DNA of 64,000 nt from Bifidobacterium scardovii JCM 12489 = DSM 13734 (GCF_001042635.1 NZ_AP012331.1:558001-622000); one strand, 5' to 3'. Positions 1 to 8,804 are shown, numbered from the stretch's first letter. The notes: generated from the sequence alone by a model not told the origin. A program made the numbers and translations.

Positions 1-890
1 ACGAGCCCTCCGGCTCCGGCGCCGGCGTCAAGACCTTCCTGACCGGCGCCACCGCGTGGGCCGGCTCCGACAAGGCCCTCGCCGACGACGAGATCGAGCA
101 GTCCAAGAGCGTCTGCGCCTCCGGCCAGGCCTTCGACGTCCCGGTCTACATCTCCCCGATCGCCGTGGTCTTCAACCTCAAGGGCGTGTCCGACGCCGGC
201 AAGCACATCAACATGGACGCCGCCACCATCGCCAAGATCTTCGACGGCAAGATCACCACCTGGAACGATCCGGCCATCGCCGACCAGAACAAGGACCTCG
301 ACCTGCCCGCCACCGCGATCACCGTGGTGCACCGCTCCGACAAGTCCGGCACCACCCAGAACTTCGTGAGCTACTTCAAGGACCAGGCCCCCGACGCCTG
401 GAGCTATGACCTGTCCGAGAACTGGCCGAACGAGGTCGGCCAGGGCGCCAAGGGCACCTCCGGCGTGATCTCCACCGTCAAGCAGGCCGACGGCACCATC
501 GGCTACGCCGACTTCTCCCAGGTCGGCGATCTGGGCACCGTGGCCGTCAAGGTCGGCGACAAGTACAGCGAGATCTCGGCCGAGGCCGGCTCCAAGGTGA
601 TCGACGACTCCGAGCTCGACGCCGACGCCAAGGGCGACAACCGCGTGGTCGTCAAGATCAACCACGCCACCGAGGCCGACGGCGCCTACCCGATCGTCCT
701 GGTCTCCTACGACATCGCGTGCCCGGCCTACAAGGACGCCTCCACCGCGAAGTTCGTCAAGTCCTGGCTCACCTACGTGACCAGCGACGCCGGCCAGAAG
801 GCCGCCGCCCAGGCCGCAGGCAGCGCCCCGCTGCCGAGCTCGCTGACCAGCAAGATCACCAAGTCCATCGAGGCCATCAAGACCGAGTGA
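1..890 (+). CDS. pstS: Phosphate ABC transporter substrate-binding protein PstS (5' end cut off by the window)
   Basis: This is the extracellular phosphate-binding subunit of the high-affinity PstSCAB importer. The reading frame is open from base 3, so the signal peptide and the N-terminal third lie upstream of the window. The visible part has the PstS type II periplasmic fold signatures: a YISPIAVVFNLKGV strand, the IFDGKITTWNDPAI segment, and HRSDKSGTTQNF, the Ser/Gly/Thr phosphate-binding loop. The C-terminal SWLTYVTSDAGQ helix is also present. The gene is followed by pstC, pstA and pstB in the order usual for the family. A strong hairpin separates pstS from pstC and may let more PstS than permease be made. 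Any Pho-box promoter lies outside the window. Confidence 0.95.
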   Translation, partial: EPSGSGAGVKTFLTGATAWAGSDKALADDEIEQSKSVCASGQAFDVPVYISPIAVVFNLKGVSDAGKHINMDAATIAKIFDGKITTWNDPAIADQNKDLDLPATAITVVHRSDKSGTTQNFVSYFKDQAPDAWSYDLSENWPNEVGQGAKGTSGVISTVKQADGTIGYADFSQVGDLGTVAVKVGDKYSEISAEAGSKVIDDSELDADAKGDNRVVVKINHATEADGAYPIVLVSYDIACPAYKDASTAKFVKSWLTYVTSDAGQKAAAQAAGSAPLPSSLTSKITKSIEAIKTE

Positions 891-927
891 TCATCCCATC
901 GACTCCCTTCCGGGAATCCTGACGAAG

Positions 928-966
928 TTTCAGGCCGCAGCCGCCGAGCGTGGCTGCGGCCTGAAA
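928..966 (+). terminator. 15-bp perfect hairpin between pstS and pstC
   Basis: Arms 928-942 and 952-966 are perfectly complementary over 15 bp with a 9-nt loop. No U-run follows. It is better read as a partial terminator or an RNA 3'-end stabiliser that raises the PstS:PstCAB ratio than as a full stop to the operon. Confidence 0.6.
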
Positions 967-1039
967 CGCGGGTAAGCCCGGTGGGCATTACGATGGTCAC
1001 TAAGGTATTTGACAGTACTTGTCACACGAAGGAGAACCT

Positions 1040-1993
1040 GTGAGTTCGCAAGACAAGACGGCGCAGCAGCCGGTCGGTGGCAAAACCGCCGACAAGGTGT
1101 TCAAGGGCATTGCCTATGCCTGCGGCATCCTTATTCTCGTAGTGCTCGCCGCAGTTGCCCTGTTCCTGCTGTTCCGCGCGTGGCCGCTCATCGGCGGCGA
1201 TCAGAGCGCCAACAGCAAGACCATTTCCGATTTCACCGGCGGCAAGGCCACGAATTTCTGGGGCTACGTCGGTCCGCTGCTGTTCGGCACCGTGCTGATC
1301 TCGGCGCTCGCGCTGCTGGTGTCGTTCTTTGTTTCCCTCGGCATCGCGCTGTTCATCTCCCACTACGCGCCCAAGAAGCTCGCCACCGCGCTGAGCTATG
1401 TGGTCGACCTGCTCGCCGCCATCCCCTCCGTCATCTACGGTCTGTGGGGCGGCCTGGTGCTGGTCCCGGCCATCTATCCGTTCTGGAGCTGGGTCGCCAA
1501 GTATCTTGGCTGGATCCCGCTGTTCCAAGGGCCGGCCGCGAACCCGTCGCGCACCGTCGCGACCGTCTCGCTGGTGCTGGCCGTCATGATTCTGCCGATC
1601 ATCACCTCGCTGTCGCGTGACATCTTCCTGCAGACCCCGCGCCTGCAGGAGGAGGCCGCGCTCGCGCTCGGCGCCACGAAGTGGGAGATGGTCAAGCTGG
1701 CCGTGATCCCGTTCGGCAAGTCCGGCGTCGTGTCCGCGTCCATGCTGGGCCTCGGCCGCGCGCTCGGCGAGACGATGGCCGTGCTCATGATCCTGTCCCC
1801 GGGCCTCAACTACTCGATCAAGCTGCTGCAGGCCTCGCAGAACCAGACCATCGCCGCCAACATCGCGGCGCAGTATCCCGAAGCCAACGATCTGGGCGTG
1901 TCCACGCTGATCGGCACCGGCCTGGTGCTGTTCCTTATCACCTTCGTGGTGAACTACATCGCCCGCAGGATCACCGATAAGAAGGTGGCGTGA
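1040..1993 (+). CDS. pstC: Phosphate ABC transporter permease PstC
   Basis: One of the two membrane permease subunits of the Pst phosphate importer. The 317-residue protein has an N-terminal membrane segment after a short polar tail, a periplasmic loop, and the MetI-type permease core. The EAA coupling loop is visible (LQEEAALALGATKWEMVKLAVIP), followed by GLGRALGETMAVLM. I chose the GTG at 1040 because AAGGAG at 1029-1034 sits five bases upstream; an in-frame TTG at 1019 lies upstream of that site and is unlikely to be used. The stop overlaps the pstA start (TGATG), which implies translational coupling. Confidence 0.95.
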   Translation: MSSQDKTAQQPVGGKTADKVFKGIAYACGILILVVLAAVALFLLFRAWPLIGGDQSANSKTISDFTGGKATNFWGYVGPLLFGTVLISALALLVSFFVSLGIALFISHYAPKKLATALSYVVDLLAAIPSVIYGLWGGLVLVPAIYPFWSWVAKYLGWIPLFQGPAANPSRTVATVSLVLAVMILPIITSLSRDIFLQTPRLQEEAALALGATKWEMVKLAVIPFGKSGVVSASMLGLGRALGETMAVLMILSPGLNYSIKLLQASQNQTIAANIAAQYPEANDLGVSTLIGTGLVLFLITFVVNYIARRITDKKVA

Positions 1994-2991
1994 TGTCCGC
2001 AGCAACGCAAACCCCCAAGTCCGCCATGGACGGCGCCCCCGTCATCGACTTCGACAAGTTCAAGCCGACCCGCTCGTTCGTCGCCTCCCGCAAGCGCAAG
2101 GACATGGTCATGCGCGTGTTCATCGCGCTCGCCTTCGTCATCGCCTGCATCCCGCTGGTCTCCGTGCTGTGGACGACCATCGCCAACGGCATCAAGCGCC
2201 TGAACCTCAACTTCCTGGGCTACAACATGACCGGCGTGGTCGGCGGCAACCCGACCCCGTCCGGCGGCTACGGCGGCATCCTGCACGCGATCATCGGCAC
2301 GCTCGAGATCACCTTCGGCGCCATGGTCATCTCCATCCCGATCGGCCTGATGTGCGCGGTCTATCTGGTGGAGTACTCCAACCGCGGCAAGCTGGCGAAG
2401 ACCATCACCCTGCTCGTCGACGTGATGAGCGGCATCCCGTCCATCGTCGCCGGCCTGTTCGCCTACTCGATGTTCACGATCCTGGTCGGACCGGGCACCG
2501 TCAACGGCTTCGTCGGCTCCGTGGCGCTCTCGCTGCTCATGCTGCCGACCGTGGTCAAGTCCTCCGAGGAAATGCTCAAGATCGTTCCCGGCGACCTGCG
2601 CGAGGCCTCCTACGCGCTCGGCGTCACCAAGCAGCGCACCATCACCAAGATCGTGCTGCGCACCGCGCTGCCGGGCATCGTCTCCGGCGCGATCCTCGCC
2701 ATCGCGCGAGTGATCGGCGAGACCGCGCCGCTGCTCATGACGGCCGGCTACATCAACTCGACGAACGTCAACCTGTTCTCGGGGCGCATGACCACGCTGC
2801 CGGTGTATGTGTATCAGGAGTACTCCAAGCTCAACGCGACCTGCCCGGCCAACGCCGACGCGAGCTGCGTGACCACGATCCCGATGGAACGCTCGTGGGC
2901 CGCCGCCCTCGTGCTGATCCTGATCGTGCTCATCCTGAACCTCATCGGACGCCTCGTGGCGAAGGTCTTCGCCGTGAAGTCGGAACGCTAA
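1993..2991 (+). CDS. pstA: Phosphate ABC transporter permease PstA
   Basis: The second membrane permease of the Pst importer, 332 residues. It has a cytoplasmic N-terminus, a TM segment at about residues 35-55, and the MetI-type core with the EAA loop (LREASYALGVTKQRTITKIVLRTALPG) and the conserved ARVIGETAPLL helix. The ATG at 1993 overlaps the pstC stop codon by one base, and GAAGG just upstream can serve as ribosome site; a GTG at 1990 is a less likely alternative. It is in operon with pstC and pstB. Confidence 0.95.
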   Translation: MSAATQTPKSAMDGAPVIDFDKFKPTRSFVASRKRKDMVMRVFIALAFVIACIPLVSVLWTTIANGIKRLNLNFLGYNMTGVVGGNPTPSGGYGGILHAIIGTLEITFGAMVISIPIGLMCAVYLVEYSNRGKLAKTITLLVDVMSGIPSIVAGLFAYSMFTILVGPGTVNGFVGSVALSLLMLPTVVKSSEEMLKIVPGDLREASYALGVTKQRTITKIVLRTALPGIVSGAILAIARVIGETAPLLMTAGYINSTNVNLFSGRMTTLPVYVYQEYSKLNATCPANADASCVTTIPMERSWAAALVLILIVLILNLIGRLVAKVFAVKSER

Positions 2992-3032
2992 CCATCCACT
3001 ACTAGGACCCAAGGAAAACATAAGGAAATCAC

Positions 3033-3812
3033 ATGGGACAGCGCATTGATGTCAACCATCTGAACATCTACTACGGCGACTTCCTGGCCGTGGAGGATGT
3101 GAACCTCAATATCGAACCCAACAAGGTCACCGCGTTCATCGGCCCGTCCGGCTGCGGCAAGTCGACCGTGCTGCGCACGCTCGACCGCATGCACGAGATC
3201 ATCCCCGGCGCCCACGTCAAGGGCGAGGTGCTGCTCGAGGGCAAGAACCTGTACGACAAGGACGTGGACCCGGTGTCCGTGCGCCGCGACGTCGGTATGG
3301 TGTTCCAGCGCCCGAACCCGTTCCCCACGATGTCGATCCGCGAGAACGTGCTTGCCGGCGTGCGGCTCAACAACCGCAAGCTCGCCAAGTCCGACGCCGA
3401 CGATCTGGTCGAGTGGGCGCTGCGCGGCGCGAACCTGTGGAACGAGGTCAAGGACCGTCTCGACAACCCGGGCATCGGCCTGTCCGGCGGCCAGCAGCAG
3501 CGTCTGTGCATCGCGCGCGCCGTGGCCGTGCACCCGCAGGTGCTGCTCATGGACGAACCGTGCTCCGCGCTCGACCCGATCTCGACGCTCGCCGTCGAGG
3601 ACCTGATCCAGGAGCTCAAGGGCGACTACACGATCGTGATCGTGACGCACAACATGCAGCAGGCCGCCCGTATCGCTGACTTCACCGCCTTCTTCAACCT
3701 CAAGGCCGTCGGCCAGCCCGGTCACCTCGAGTACTTCACCGACACCACCACGATGTTCAACAACCCGCAGAACGAAGAAGCCGAGCGCTACGTCTCCGGC
3801 CGCTTTGGCTGA
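3033..3812 (+). CDS. pstB: Phosphate ABC transporter ATP-binding protein PstB
   Basis: The cytoplasmic ATPase that powers PstCA. The 259-residue protein shows Walker A (GPSGCGKST, about residues 36-44), the Q-loop (VFQRPNPFP), the LSGGQQQR signature, Walker B ([13 protein letters not shown]) and the H-loop ([14 protein letters not shown]). The QRPNPFP and [10 protein letters not shown] wording is diagnostic of PstB over other ABC ATPases. ATAAGGA at 3020-3026 precedes the ATG. No phoU follows here; a dense secondary-structure region and a terminator close the operon. Confidence 0.97.
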   Translation: MGQRIDVNHLNIYYGDFLAVEDVNLNIEPNKVTAFIGPSGCGKSTVLRTLDRMHEIIPGAHVKGEVLLEGKNLYDKDVDPVSVRRDVGMVFQRPNPFPTMSIRENVLAGVRLNNRKLAKSDADDLVEWALRGANLWNEVKDRLDNPGIGLSGGQQQRLCIARAVAVHPQVLLMDEPCSALDPISTLAVEDLIQELKGDYTIVIVTHNMQQAARIADFTAFFNLKAVGQPGHLEYFTDTTTMFNNPQNEEAERYVSGRFG

Positions 3813-3984
3813 TCCGTTAAGCGGACAATCCAGTGGATTGTCCGTAGGATCAGTCCGAGTGAGGCGGTAGCCGATCGAGGACAGGTTGAGTCTTGGCGGA
3901 GGCAAGTCCGCTGTTGCAGGACTCGATCGGTTCAACAGACAACTCACAGCCGTGCGCGAAAACCCCGCCTTGTGCGGGGTTTTC
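3811..3984 (+). ncRNA. Structured region downstream of pstB ending in a terminator: candidate non-coding RNA or 3' UTR
   Basis: This stretch lies between pstB and the permease and contains no gene. A first hairpin pairs GGACAATCC (3823-3831) with GGATTGTCC (3835-3843) inside an outer GATCC/GGATC pair (3811-3815 with 3847-3851). A second fold pairs CCGATCGAG (3871-3879) with CTCGATCGG (3922-3930) and encloses a small GCGGA/TCCGC stem (3896-3900 with 3907-3911). It ends at an intrinsic terminator (3959-3983). The arrangement resembles a small RNA or processed 3' UTR. I do not recognise a known family. Confidence 0.4.
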
Positions 3985-3985
3985 C
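3959..3985 (+). terminator. Intrinsic terminator of the pst operon
   Basis: AAAACCCCGC (3959-3968) pairs with GCGGGGTTTT (3974-3983) over a 5-nt loop, with the U-run inside the 3' arm. The A-run on the 5' side makes it potentially bidirectional. Confidence 0.85.
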
Positions 3986-4148
3986 GCGTTGTAGGGGCCA
4001 TGCTCTTGGCGTAACCTGCCTGACTCCATGTGATGATATGGTGAACCTCGTTCGAAGGTATTCCGTGCATCACTTCGGGCGAGTCGCAATTCTCGCCGGG
4101 GCCAGCGCCCCGCACAACCCAAGAAACAAGGAAGAAGAAGAGAAGTCT

Positions 4149-5546
4149 ATGGAGAAGTTCTTCCATCTCAAGGAGAACGGCACGACCGTGTCGACGGAGA
4201 TCACCGCCGGTCTGACCACGTTCTTCGCGATGAGCTACATCATCGTCGTCAATCCGCAGATCCTGAGCCAGACGGGCATGCCGTGGGGCGGCGTGTTCCT
4301 CGCCACCATCATCGCCGCGATCATCGGCACCCTGATCATGGGCCTGTTCGCCAACGTGCCGTACGCGCAGGCCGCCGGCATGGGCCTGAACGCGTTCTTC
4401 ACCTACACCGTGTGCTTCGGCCTGGGCTTCAGCTGGCAGGAAACGCTGTGCATGGTGTTCCTGTGCGGCCTGATCAACATCCTCATCACCGTCACCCGCG
4501 TGCGCAAGATGATCATCCAGGCCATCCCGCCGATGCTCCAGCACGCGATCGGCGGCGGCATCGGCCTGTTCGTCGCCTACGTCGGCATGCTCAACGTCGG
4601 CCTGATCACCTTCACTCCCGGCGACCCCAAGGCCGCCGGCAAGGGTCTGGCCACGGCCGCGACCCCGGGCCTGGCCACGCTCAACAAGCCCGTGCTGTGG
4701 GTGTTCCTGATCGGCCTGCTGCTGGCGATCGTGCTCACCGTGCTCAAGGTCAAGGCCGGCCTGCTGATCTCGATCGCGGCCACCACCGTGATCGGCATCC
4801 CGTTCGGCGTCACCTCGATGTCCGATTCCGTGTCGATCTCCGACACCTTCGCCCAGCTGCCGACGACCTTCGGCGCGATCTTCTCCGGCGACGGCTTCCC
4901 GGCGCTGTTCTCCGACCCGTCCCGCCTGCCGCTCGTGCTGGTGACGATCTTCGCGTTCTCCATGTCCGACACCTTCGACACGATCGGCACCTTCATCGGC
5001 ACCGGCCGCCGCACCGGCATCTTCTCCGAGGCCGACGAGAAGGCGCTCGAGGACGGCCACGGCTTCTCCTCCAAGATGGACCGCGCCCTGTTCGCCGATT
5101 CCGTCGCCACGTCGATCGGCGCGATCTGCGGCACCTCGAACACCACCACGTACGTCGAGTCCGCCGCCGGCATCGGCGCGGGCGGCCGCACCGGCCTGAC
5201 CTCCGTGGTCGTCGCGATCTGCTTCGCGCTGTCCGCGTTCCTCTCGCCGATCGTCTCCGCCGTGCCGTCCGCCGCGACCGCCGGCGTGCTGGTGATCGTC
5301 GGCTGCATGATGGCCTCGTCGCTGAAGGAAATCGAGTGGAGCGACATCGAGGAGGCCATTCCGGCGTTCTTCGCCGCCGTGTTCATGGCGTTCTCCTACT
5401 CGATCTCGTACGGCATCGCCGGCGGCTTCATCATGTACTGCGTGGTGATGGCCTGCAAGAAGAAGGCGAGCAAGGTGCACCCGGTGATCTGGGTCGTGGC
5501 CGGTCTGTTCGTCCTCGACTTCATCCTGATGGCGTTCCTCGCGTAA
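4149..5546 (+). CDS. NCS2 (AzgA/PbuG-type) purine permease
   Basis: A polytopic membrane transporter of the AzgA branch of the NCS2 nucleobase:cation symporters, which import adenine, guanine or hypoxanthine. The 465-residue protein begins MEKFFHLKENGTTVSTEITAG, the typical AzgA amphipathic lead. It continues with the family signatures LTTFFAMSYIIVVNP, GMGLNAFFTYT and FSMSDTFDTIGTFIGTG, and AICGTSNTTTYVESAAGIGAGGRTGL in the second half. I start at ATG 4149, where the conserved homology begins; an AAGGAAG run lies about 15 bases upstream. The 165 bases before it contain a small GGCGAG/CTCGCC stem, but I see no purine riboswitch. The exact substrate cannot be told. Confidence 0.9.
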   Translation: MEKFFHLKENGTTVSTEITAGLTTFFAMSYIIVVNPQILSQTGMPWGGVFLATIIAAIIGTLIMGLFANVPYAQAAGMGLNAFFTYTVCFGLGFSWQETLCMVFLCGLINILITVTRVRKMIIQAIPPMLQHAIGGGIGLFVAYVGMLNVGLITFTPGDPKAAGKGLATAATPGLATLNKPVLWVFLIGLLLAIVLTVLKVKAGLLISIAATTVIGIPFGVTSMSDSVSISDTFAQLPTTFGAIFSGDGFPALFSDPSRLPLVLVTIFAFSMSDTFDTIGTFIGTGRRTGIFSEADEKALEDGHGFSSKMDRALFADSVATSIGAICGTSNTTTYVESAAGIGAGGRTGLTSVVVAICFALSAFLSPIVSAVPSAATAGVLVIVGCMMASSLKEIEWSDIEEAIPAFFAAVFMAFSYSISYGIAGGFIMYCVVMACKKKASKVHPVIWVVAGLFVLDFILMAFLA

Positions 5547-5563
5547 CGCTCGGGTACCGCTCT

Positions 5564-5592
5564 AAGCTCCCTCGGCGACGGGGGAGCTTTTT
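5564..5592 (+). terminator. Intrinsic terminator after the purine permease
   Basis: AAGCTCCC (5564-5571) pairs with GGGAGCTT (5582-5589), followed by a T-run. Confidence 0.85.
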
Positions 5593-5834
5593 GTATTGGC
5601 GGAACCGTGGTGCCCCCCGACGTTCCCCAAGCGTTCGGTGTTCACTATGTGAGCGCTCTCTTTTATTCCGGACGGCGCTGGGGCACTATCGGTGATTGGC
5701 ACAGCGGTGTGCGTCACCGCAGCCAGAAGCGAGCGTGTGGCGCGCCCCGTGTGTTTTCGCCGTTTGAGGACAACCCATTGCAACGGCAGTTTGAGATTTC
5801 CTTGAGAAGTGTTCGAGAATAAGGGGAAGACGCC

Positions 5835-7151
5835 ATGTCGGCAAGTGCAGTCGCGTCTACTGATACACAAGTAACCGTTAAAAAAGATTCCGTGCCCGAG
5901 ATCATCGCCGCATCCATGGTCGGCACGGCCATTGAGTTCTACGACAACTATTGCTATTCCATCGCCGCCGCCAGCTATTTCGGCACGATCTTCTTCACCT
6001 CCGTCGCCAAGTCCAACCCGGCGCTGGCCACGCTGATGTCGTTCGTCACCTTCGCCGTCTCCTTCCTGGCCCGTCCGTTCGGCTCCCTGCTGTTCGGCCA
6101 CTTCGGCGACAAGATGGGCCGCAAGAAGACACTGGTGATCGCCCTGCTGACCATGGGCATCTCCACCTTTGTCGTCGGCCTGCTGCCCGGCTATGAGCAG
6201 ATCGGCGCCTGGGCCGTCGTGATCCTGTGCGTCTGCCGCGCCTGCCAGGGCGTCGGCCTCGCCGGCGAATGGTCCGGCGCCGCGCTGGTCGCCACCGAGA
6301 ACGCGCCCGCCAACAAGCGCGCGCTGTACGGTTCGTTCCCGAACCTCGGCGCCCCGATCGGCTTCTTCTGCGCGTACGGCATCAACCTGCTGCTCACCAC
6401 CTCGCTCACCCATGACCAGATGCTCTCCTTCGGATGGCGCATCCCGTTCCTGCTTTCCGCGGTGCTGGTGATCGTCGGCCTGTACGTGCGCGAGCGCATG
6501 AGCGAGACCCCGATCTTCAAGAAGGCCGCCGAGGAGAAGCGCACATCCAAGCACCCGCTGCGCGATCTGCTGCCCTACTGGAAGGAAGTCGTGCTCGGCA
6601 CGGTGGCCATGGGCATCACCTACACGCTGTTCTACACGCTGGGCACTTGGTCGCTGAGCTACGGCGTGACCGGCCTTGGCTTCAAGGAGCCCGAGTACCT
6701 TGGCATGCAGATGGTTTCCGTGGTGTTCTTCGCCGCGTTCATCATCGTCGGCTGCCTGTGGGCCGACAAGTCCGGCCGCAAGAAGGTGCTGCTCGCCACC
6801 ACCGCCGCGACGCTCGTGTTCAGCCTGGTATGCCCGGCGCTGCTGCAGCACAACGTGGCCATGATCATGGTGTTCCTGTGCATCGGCTTCCTGCTGATGG
6901 GCGGTCTGTTCGGCCCCTCCGGCGCCTACCTGCCCGAGCTGTTCCCGACCAGCGTGCGTTACTCCGGCGCCGGCCTGAGCTACAACCTCGCCGCGATCTT
7001 CGGCGGCGCGTTCGCCCCGACGATCGCCACTTGGCTGGTCGGCAAGTACGGCATCATGTCGCTTGGCTGGTACCTCGGCGTGATGTCCGCGCTGGCGCTC
7101 GTGGCGCTGTTCCTGATCAAGGAGAGCAAGGACAAGGACTACACGAAGTAG
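5835..7151 (+). CDS. MFS transporter of the metabolite:H+ symporter (MHS) family
   Basis: An inner-membrane secondary transporter related to ProP, ShiA and KgtP. The 438-residue protein has 12 predicted membrane helices. Family marks are SMVGTAIEFYDNYCYSIAA in helix 1, the loop 2-3 motif GHFGDKMGRKK, CRACQGVGLAGEWSGAA in helix 4, and the mirrored motif in the second half (WADKSGRKKVL). GLFGPSGAYLPELFPTSVRYSG is the MHS helix-10 signature. GGGGAAG precedes the ATG. It stands alone between two terminators. Substrate is unknown; MHS members carry betaine, dicarboxylates, shikimate or citrate. Confidence 0.88.
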   Translation: MSASAVASTDTQVTVKKDSVPEIIAASMVGTAIEFYDNYCYSIAAASYFGTIFFTSVAKSNPALATLMSFVTFAVSFLARPFGSLLFGHFGDKMGRKKTLVIALLTMGISTFVVGLLPGYEQIGAWAVVILCVCRACQGVGLAGEWSGAALVATENAPANKRALYGSFPNLGAPIGFFCAYGINLLLTTSLTHDQMLSFGWRIPFLLSAVLVIVGLYVRERMSETPIFKKAAEEKRTSKHPLRDLLPYWKEVVLGTVAMGITYTLFYTLGTWSLSYGVTGLGFKEPEYLGMQMVSVVFFAAFIIVGCLWADKSGRKKVLLATTAATLVFSLVCPALLQHNVAMIMVFLCIGFLLMGGLFGPSGAYLPELFPTSVRYSGAGLSYNLAAIFGGAFAPTIATWLVGKYGIMSLGWYLGVMSALALVALFLIKESKDKDYTK

Positions 7152-7232
7152 TTCGCGGCCTTGTGGCTGCGGCGGCCTATGGCCGCGGCCGGCGCGCGCA
7201 CTGTGACGCGCATGCCTTTCGATATGGCAGAT

Positions 7233-7271
7233 AAGGGCGGAATCCGTGATGGCACGGGTTCCGCCCTTTTT
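7233..7271 (+). terminator. Intrinsic terminator after the MHS transporter
   Basis: AAGGGCGGAA (7233-7242) pairs with TTCCGCCCTT (7259-7268), followed by T residues. Confidence 0.85.
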
Positions 7272-7325
7272 GCGTCGGTGCCGCGCCGGGGCGGACCGCC
7301 GCGCTTCTTCCGGATGCGGGGTGCC

Positions 7326-7420
7326 TGCCCCCGCTGGCGGGGGCTGTCGCGCCTGCCTGACCTTCAACGCCAATTCCTTCGCTGCCTGCCCCCGCTGGCG
7401 GGACTGGGGGTGGTCGAAAA
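7326..7420. repeat. Two copies of a dispersed CCCCCGCTGGCGGGGG-type palindromic repeat
   Basis: The 610 bases between the MHS transporter and rplJ hold no gene. A first GC-rich palindrome (CCCCCGCTGGCGGGGG) lies near 7328-7346 and a truncated second copy, ending in ACTGGGGGTGG, near 7388-7416. The same word family recurs near 19100, 25540-25655, 33176-33218, 33392-33439 and 53560-53600 in this window, so it is a dispersed REP-like element. Confidence 0.6.
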
Positions 7421-7511
7421 GCTGCGGTGCCAAGCATTCGACCAACCCTCCGGCGCCACGCGCCACCTCACGCCAACGGCACGCCGCCGGCACGCCTTCG
7501 ACACGCCTGGA

Positions 7512-7541
7512 TTGCGCTCTGTCGTGGTCGGCGCGTATATT
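7512..7541 (+). promoter_or_regulatory. Promoter of the rplJ-rplL leader
   Basis: A TTGCGC -35 (7512-7517) and a TATATT -10 (7536-7541) are separated by 18 bp. It lies about 220 bp upstream of the rplJ start codon, which leaves room for a long leader RNA. Confidence 0.6.
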
Positions 7542-7547
7542 ATCATT

Positions 7548-7761
7548 CTTGTAAACCACAGACCGTTGGTTGGGGGCGTATGCTCCACGAAGTTTGGTTC
7601 GCCAAGCCAGCGCAGGTTGAGAGATAGTTGCCCTTCACGGGGTGGCCCGCGAAAGCGGCGAATGTTGCTCTGCCTGTGCGCAGGGCTTTTTTATTGCCCT
7701 GCGGATACTGACCAAAGCGTTCCGAACGGATGGATCAACGGCCGATCTAGGAAGGAACGCC
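7548..7761 (+). promoter_or_regulatory. Ribosomal protein L10 leader with alternative hairpins
   Basis: The position and length fit the L10 autoregulatory leader found before rplJL in many bacteria, where the L10(L12) complex binds its own mRNA. Near the end, GCCTG at 7672-7676 can pair with the CAGGGC at 7681-7686 just before a T6 run (7687-7692), giving a terminator-like fold. The segment CGCAGGGC (7679-7686) can instead pair perfectly with GCCCTGCG (7696-7703). The two folds exclude one another. AAGGAA at 7752-7757 is the rplJ ribosome site. Confidence 0.6.
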
Positions 7762-8283
7762 ATGAAGAGGCCCGAAAAGGAAGTGGTGGTCGCCGCGCTT
7801 ACGGAGCAGTTCCGTAACGCTGATGCCGTCTACCTGACCGAGTACCGCGGGCTTACCGTTCCGCAGGTTTCCGAACTGCGCGAAAAGCTAGGCCGCGATA
7901 CTTCCTACACTGTGGCTAAGAACACGCTGGCGCGCATCGCCGCCAAGGAAGCGGGCATTGAGGGTCTTGACGACCTGCTCAAGGGCCCGACCGCCATCAC
8001 CTTCGTGAAGGGCGACTTCATTGAGGCTGCGAAGACGCTGCGTGACTTTGCCAAGACCAACAAGGCTCTCGTTATCTCGGGCGGCTATGCCGATGGCACC
8101 GTCTACGATGGCGAGTCTGCCGCCAAGCTGGCGGACATGATGTCTCGCCCGCAGCTGCTCGCCAAGTTCGCCGGCGATGTCAAGGCTACGACGGCCAAGG
8201 CCGCGTACCTGTTCACCGCTCTGCCCACCAAGGCCGTGCGTACGATCGACGCCCTGCGCGAGAAGCAGGAACAGGCAGCTTGA
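7762..8283 (+). CDS. rplJ: 50S ribosomal protein L10
   Basis: L10 forms the base of the ribosomal stalk and carries the L7/L12 dimers. The 173-residue protein has the expected N-terminal rRNA-binding domain (VYLTEYRGLTVPQVSELREKL, TYTVAKNTLARIA-like segment) and a C-terminal helix for L12 binding. I chose ATG 7762, which has AAGGAA five bases upstream, although the frame is open further back into the leader. It is followed 103 bases later by rplL in the standard pair. Confidence 0.97.
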   Translation: MKRPEKEVVVAALTEQFRNADAVYLTEYRGLTVPQVSELREKLGRDTSYTVAKNTLARIAAKEAGIEGLDDLLKGPTAITFVKGDFIEAAKTLRDFAKTNKALVISGGYADGTVYDGESAAKLADMMSRPQLLAKFAGDVKATTAKAAYLFTALPTKAVRTIDALREKQEQAA

Positions 8284-8386
8284 TCCTCATGCGGCTCGCC
8301 GCATGAACCCACTCGGAAAAACAACAAAAACATTGAGACGGCAGTTCGGCACAAGCCGGTAGCCGCCAGAATGAAAGGAAGCCACA

Positions 8387-8767
8387 ATGGCTAAGTACAC
8401 CAACGATGAGCTGCTGGAAGCTTTCGGTGAAATGACCCTCGTCGAGCTCTCCGAGTTCGTCAAGGCCTTCGAGGAGAAGTTCGACGTCGAGGCCGCCGCT
8501 CCGGTTGCCGCCGTCGCCGCCGCTCCGGCCGCCGCCGCTGCCGAAGAGGAAGAGAAGACCGAGTTCGATGTCGTCCTGACCGCCGTCGGCGACAAGAAGA
8601 TCCAGGTCATCAAGGCCGTCAAGGCCATCACCAACGCTGGTCTGGCCGAGGCCAAGGCCATGGTTGACGGCGCTCCGAAGGCCATCCTCGAGAAGGCCAA
8701 GAAGGAAGATGCCGACAAGGCCAAGGCTCAGCTGGAAGAGGCTGGCGCCACCGTCGAGCTCAAGTAA
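8387..8767 (+). CDS. rplL: 50S ribosomal protein L7/L12
   Basis: The multi-copy stalk protein that recruits translation factors. It has 126 residues: an N-terminal dimerisation domain ([24 protein letters not shown]), an Ala/Pro hinge, and the C-terminal factor-binding domain [26 protein letters not shown] to the terminal VELK. GAAAGGAAG precedes the ATG. Cotranscribed with rplJ. Confidence 0.98.
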   Translation: MAKYTNDELLEAFGEMTLVELSEFVKAFEEKFDVEAAAPVAAVAAAPAAAAAEEEEKTEFDVVLTAVGDKKIQVIKAVKAITNAGLAEAKAMVDGAPKAILEKAKKEDADKAKAQLEEAGATVELK

Positions 8768-8804
8768 TGACCGCGGCCCCAAGGCCGCCTCATGCACTCG
8801 CGTG

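Noticed and set aside
3985..4148. Purine riboswitch before the NCS2 permease
   Set aside because: Searched by eye for the conserved TATA...TTTCTACC loops and paired P1; only a GGCGAG/CTCGCC stem is present.
2988..5480. 830-residue minus-strand frame over pstB and the permease gene
   Set aside because: Overlaps two clear plus-strand genes and has no recognisable domain; composition is that of an antisense shadow.
7161..7817. 218-residue plus-strand frame running through the terminator and rplJ leader
   Set aside because: It crosses an intrinsic terminator, two palindromic repeats and the rplJ promoter; composition is not protein-like.
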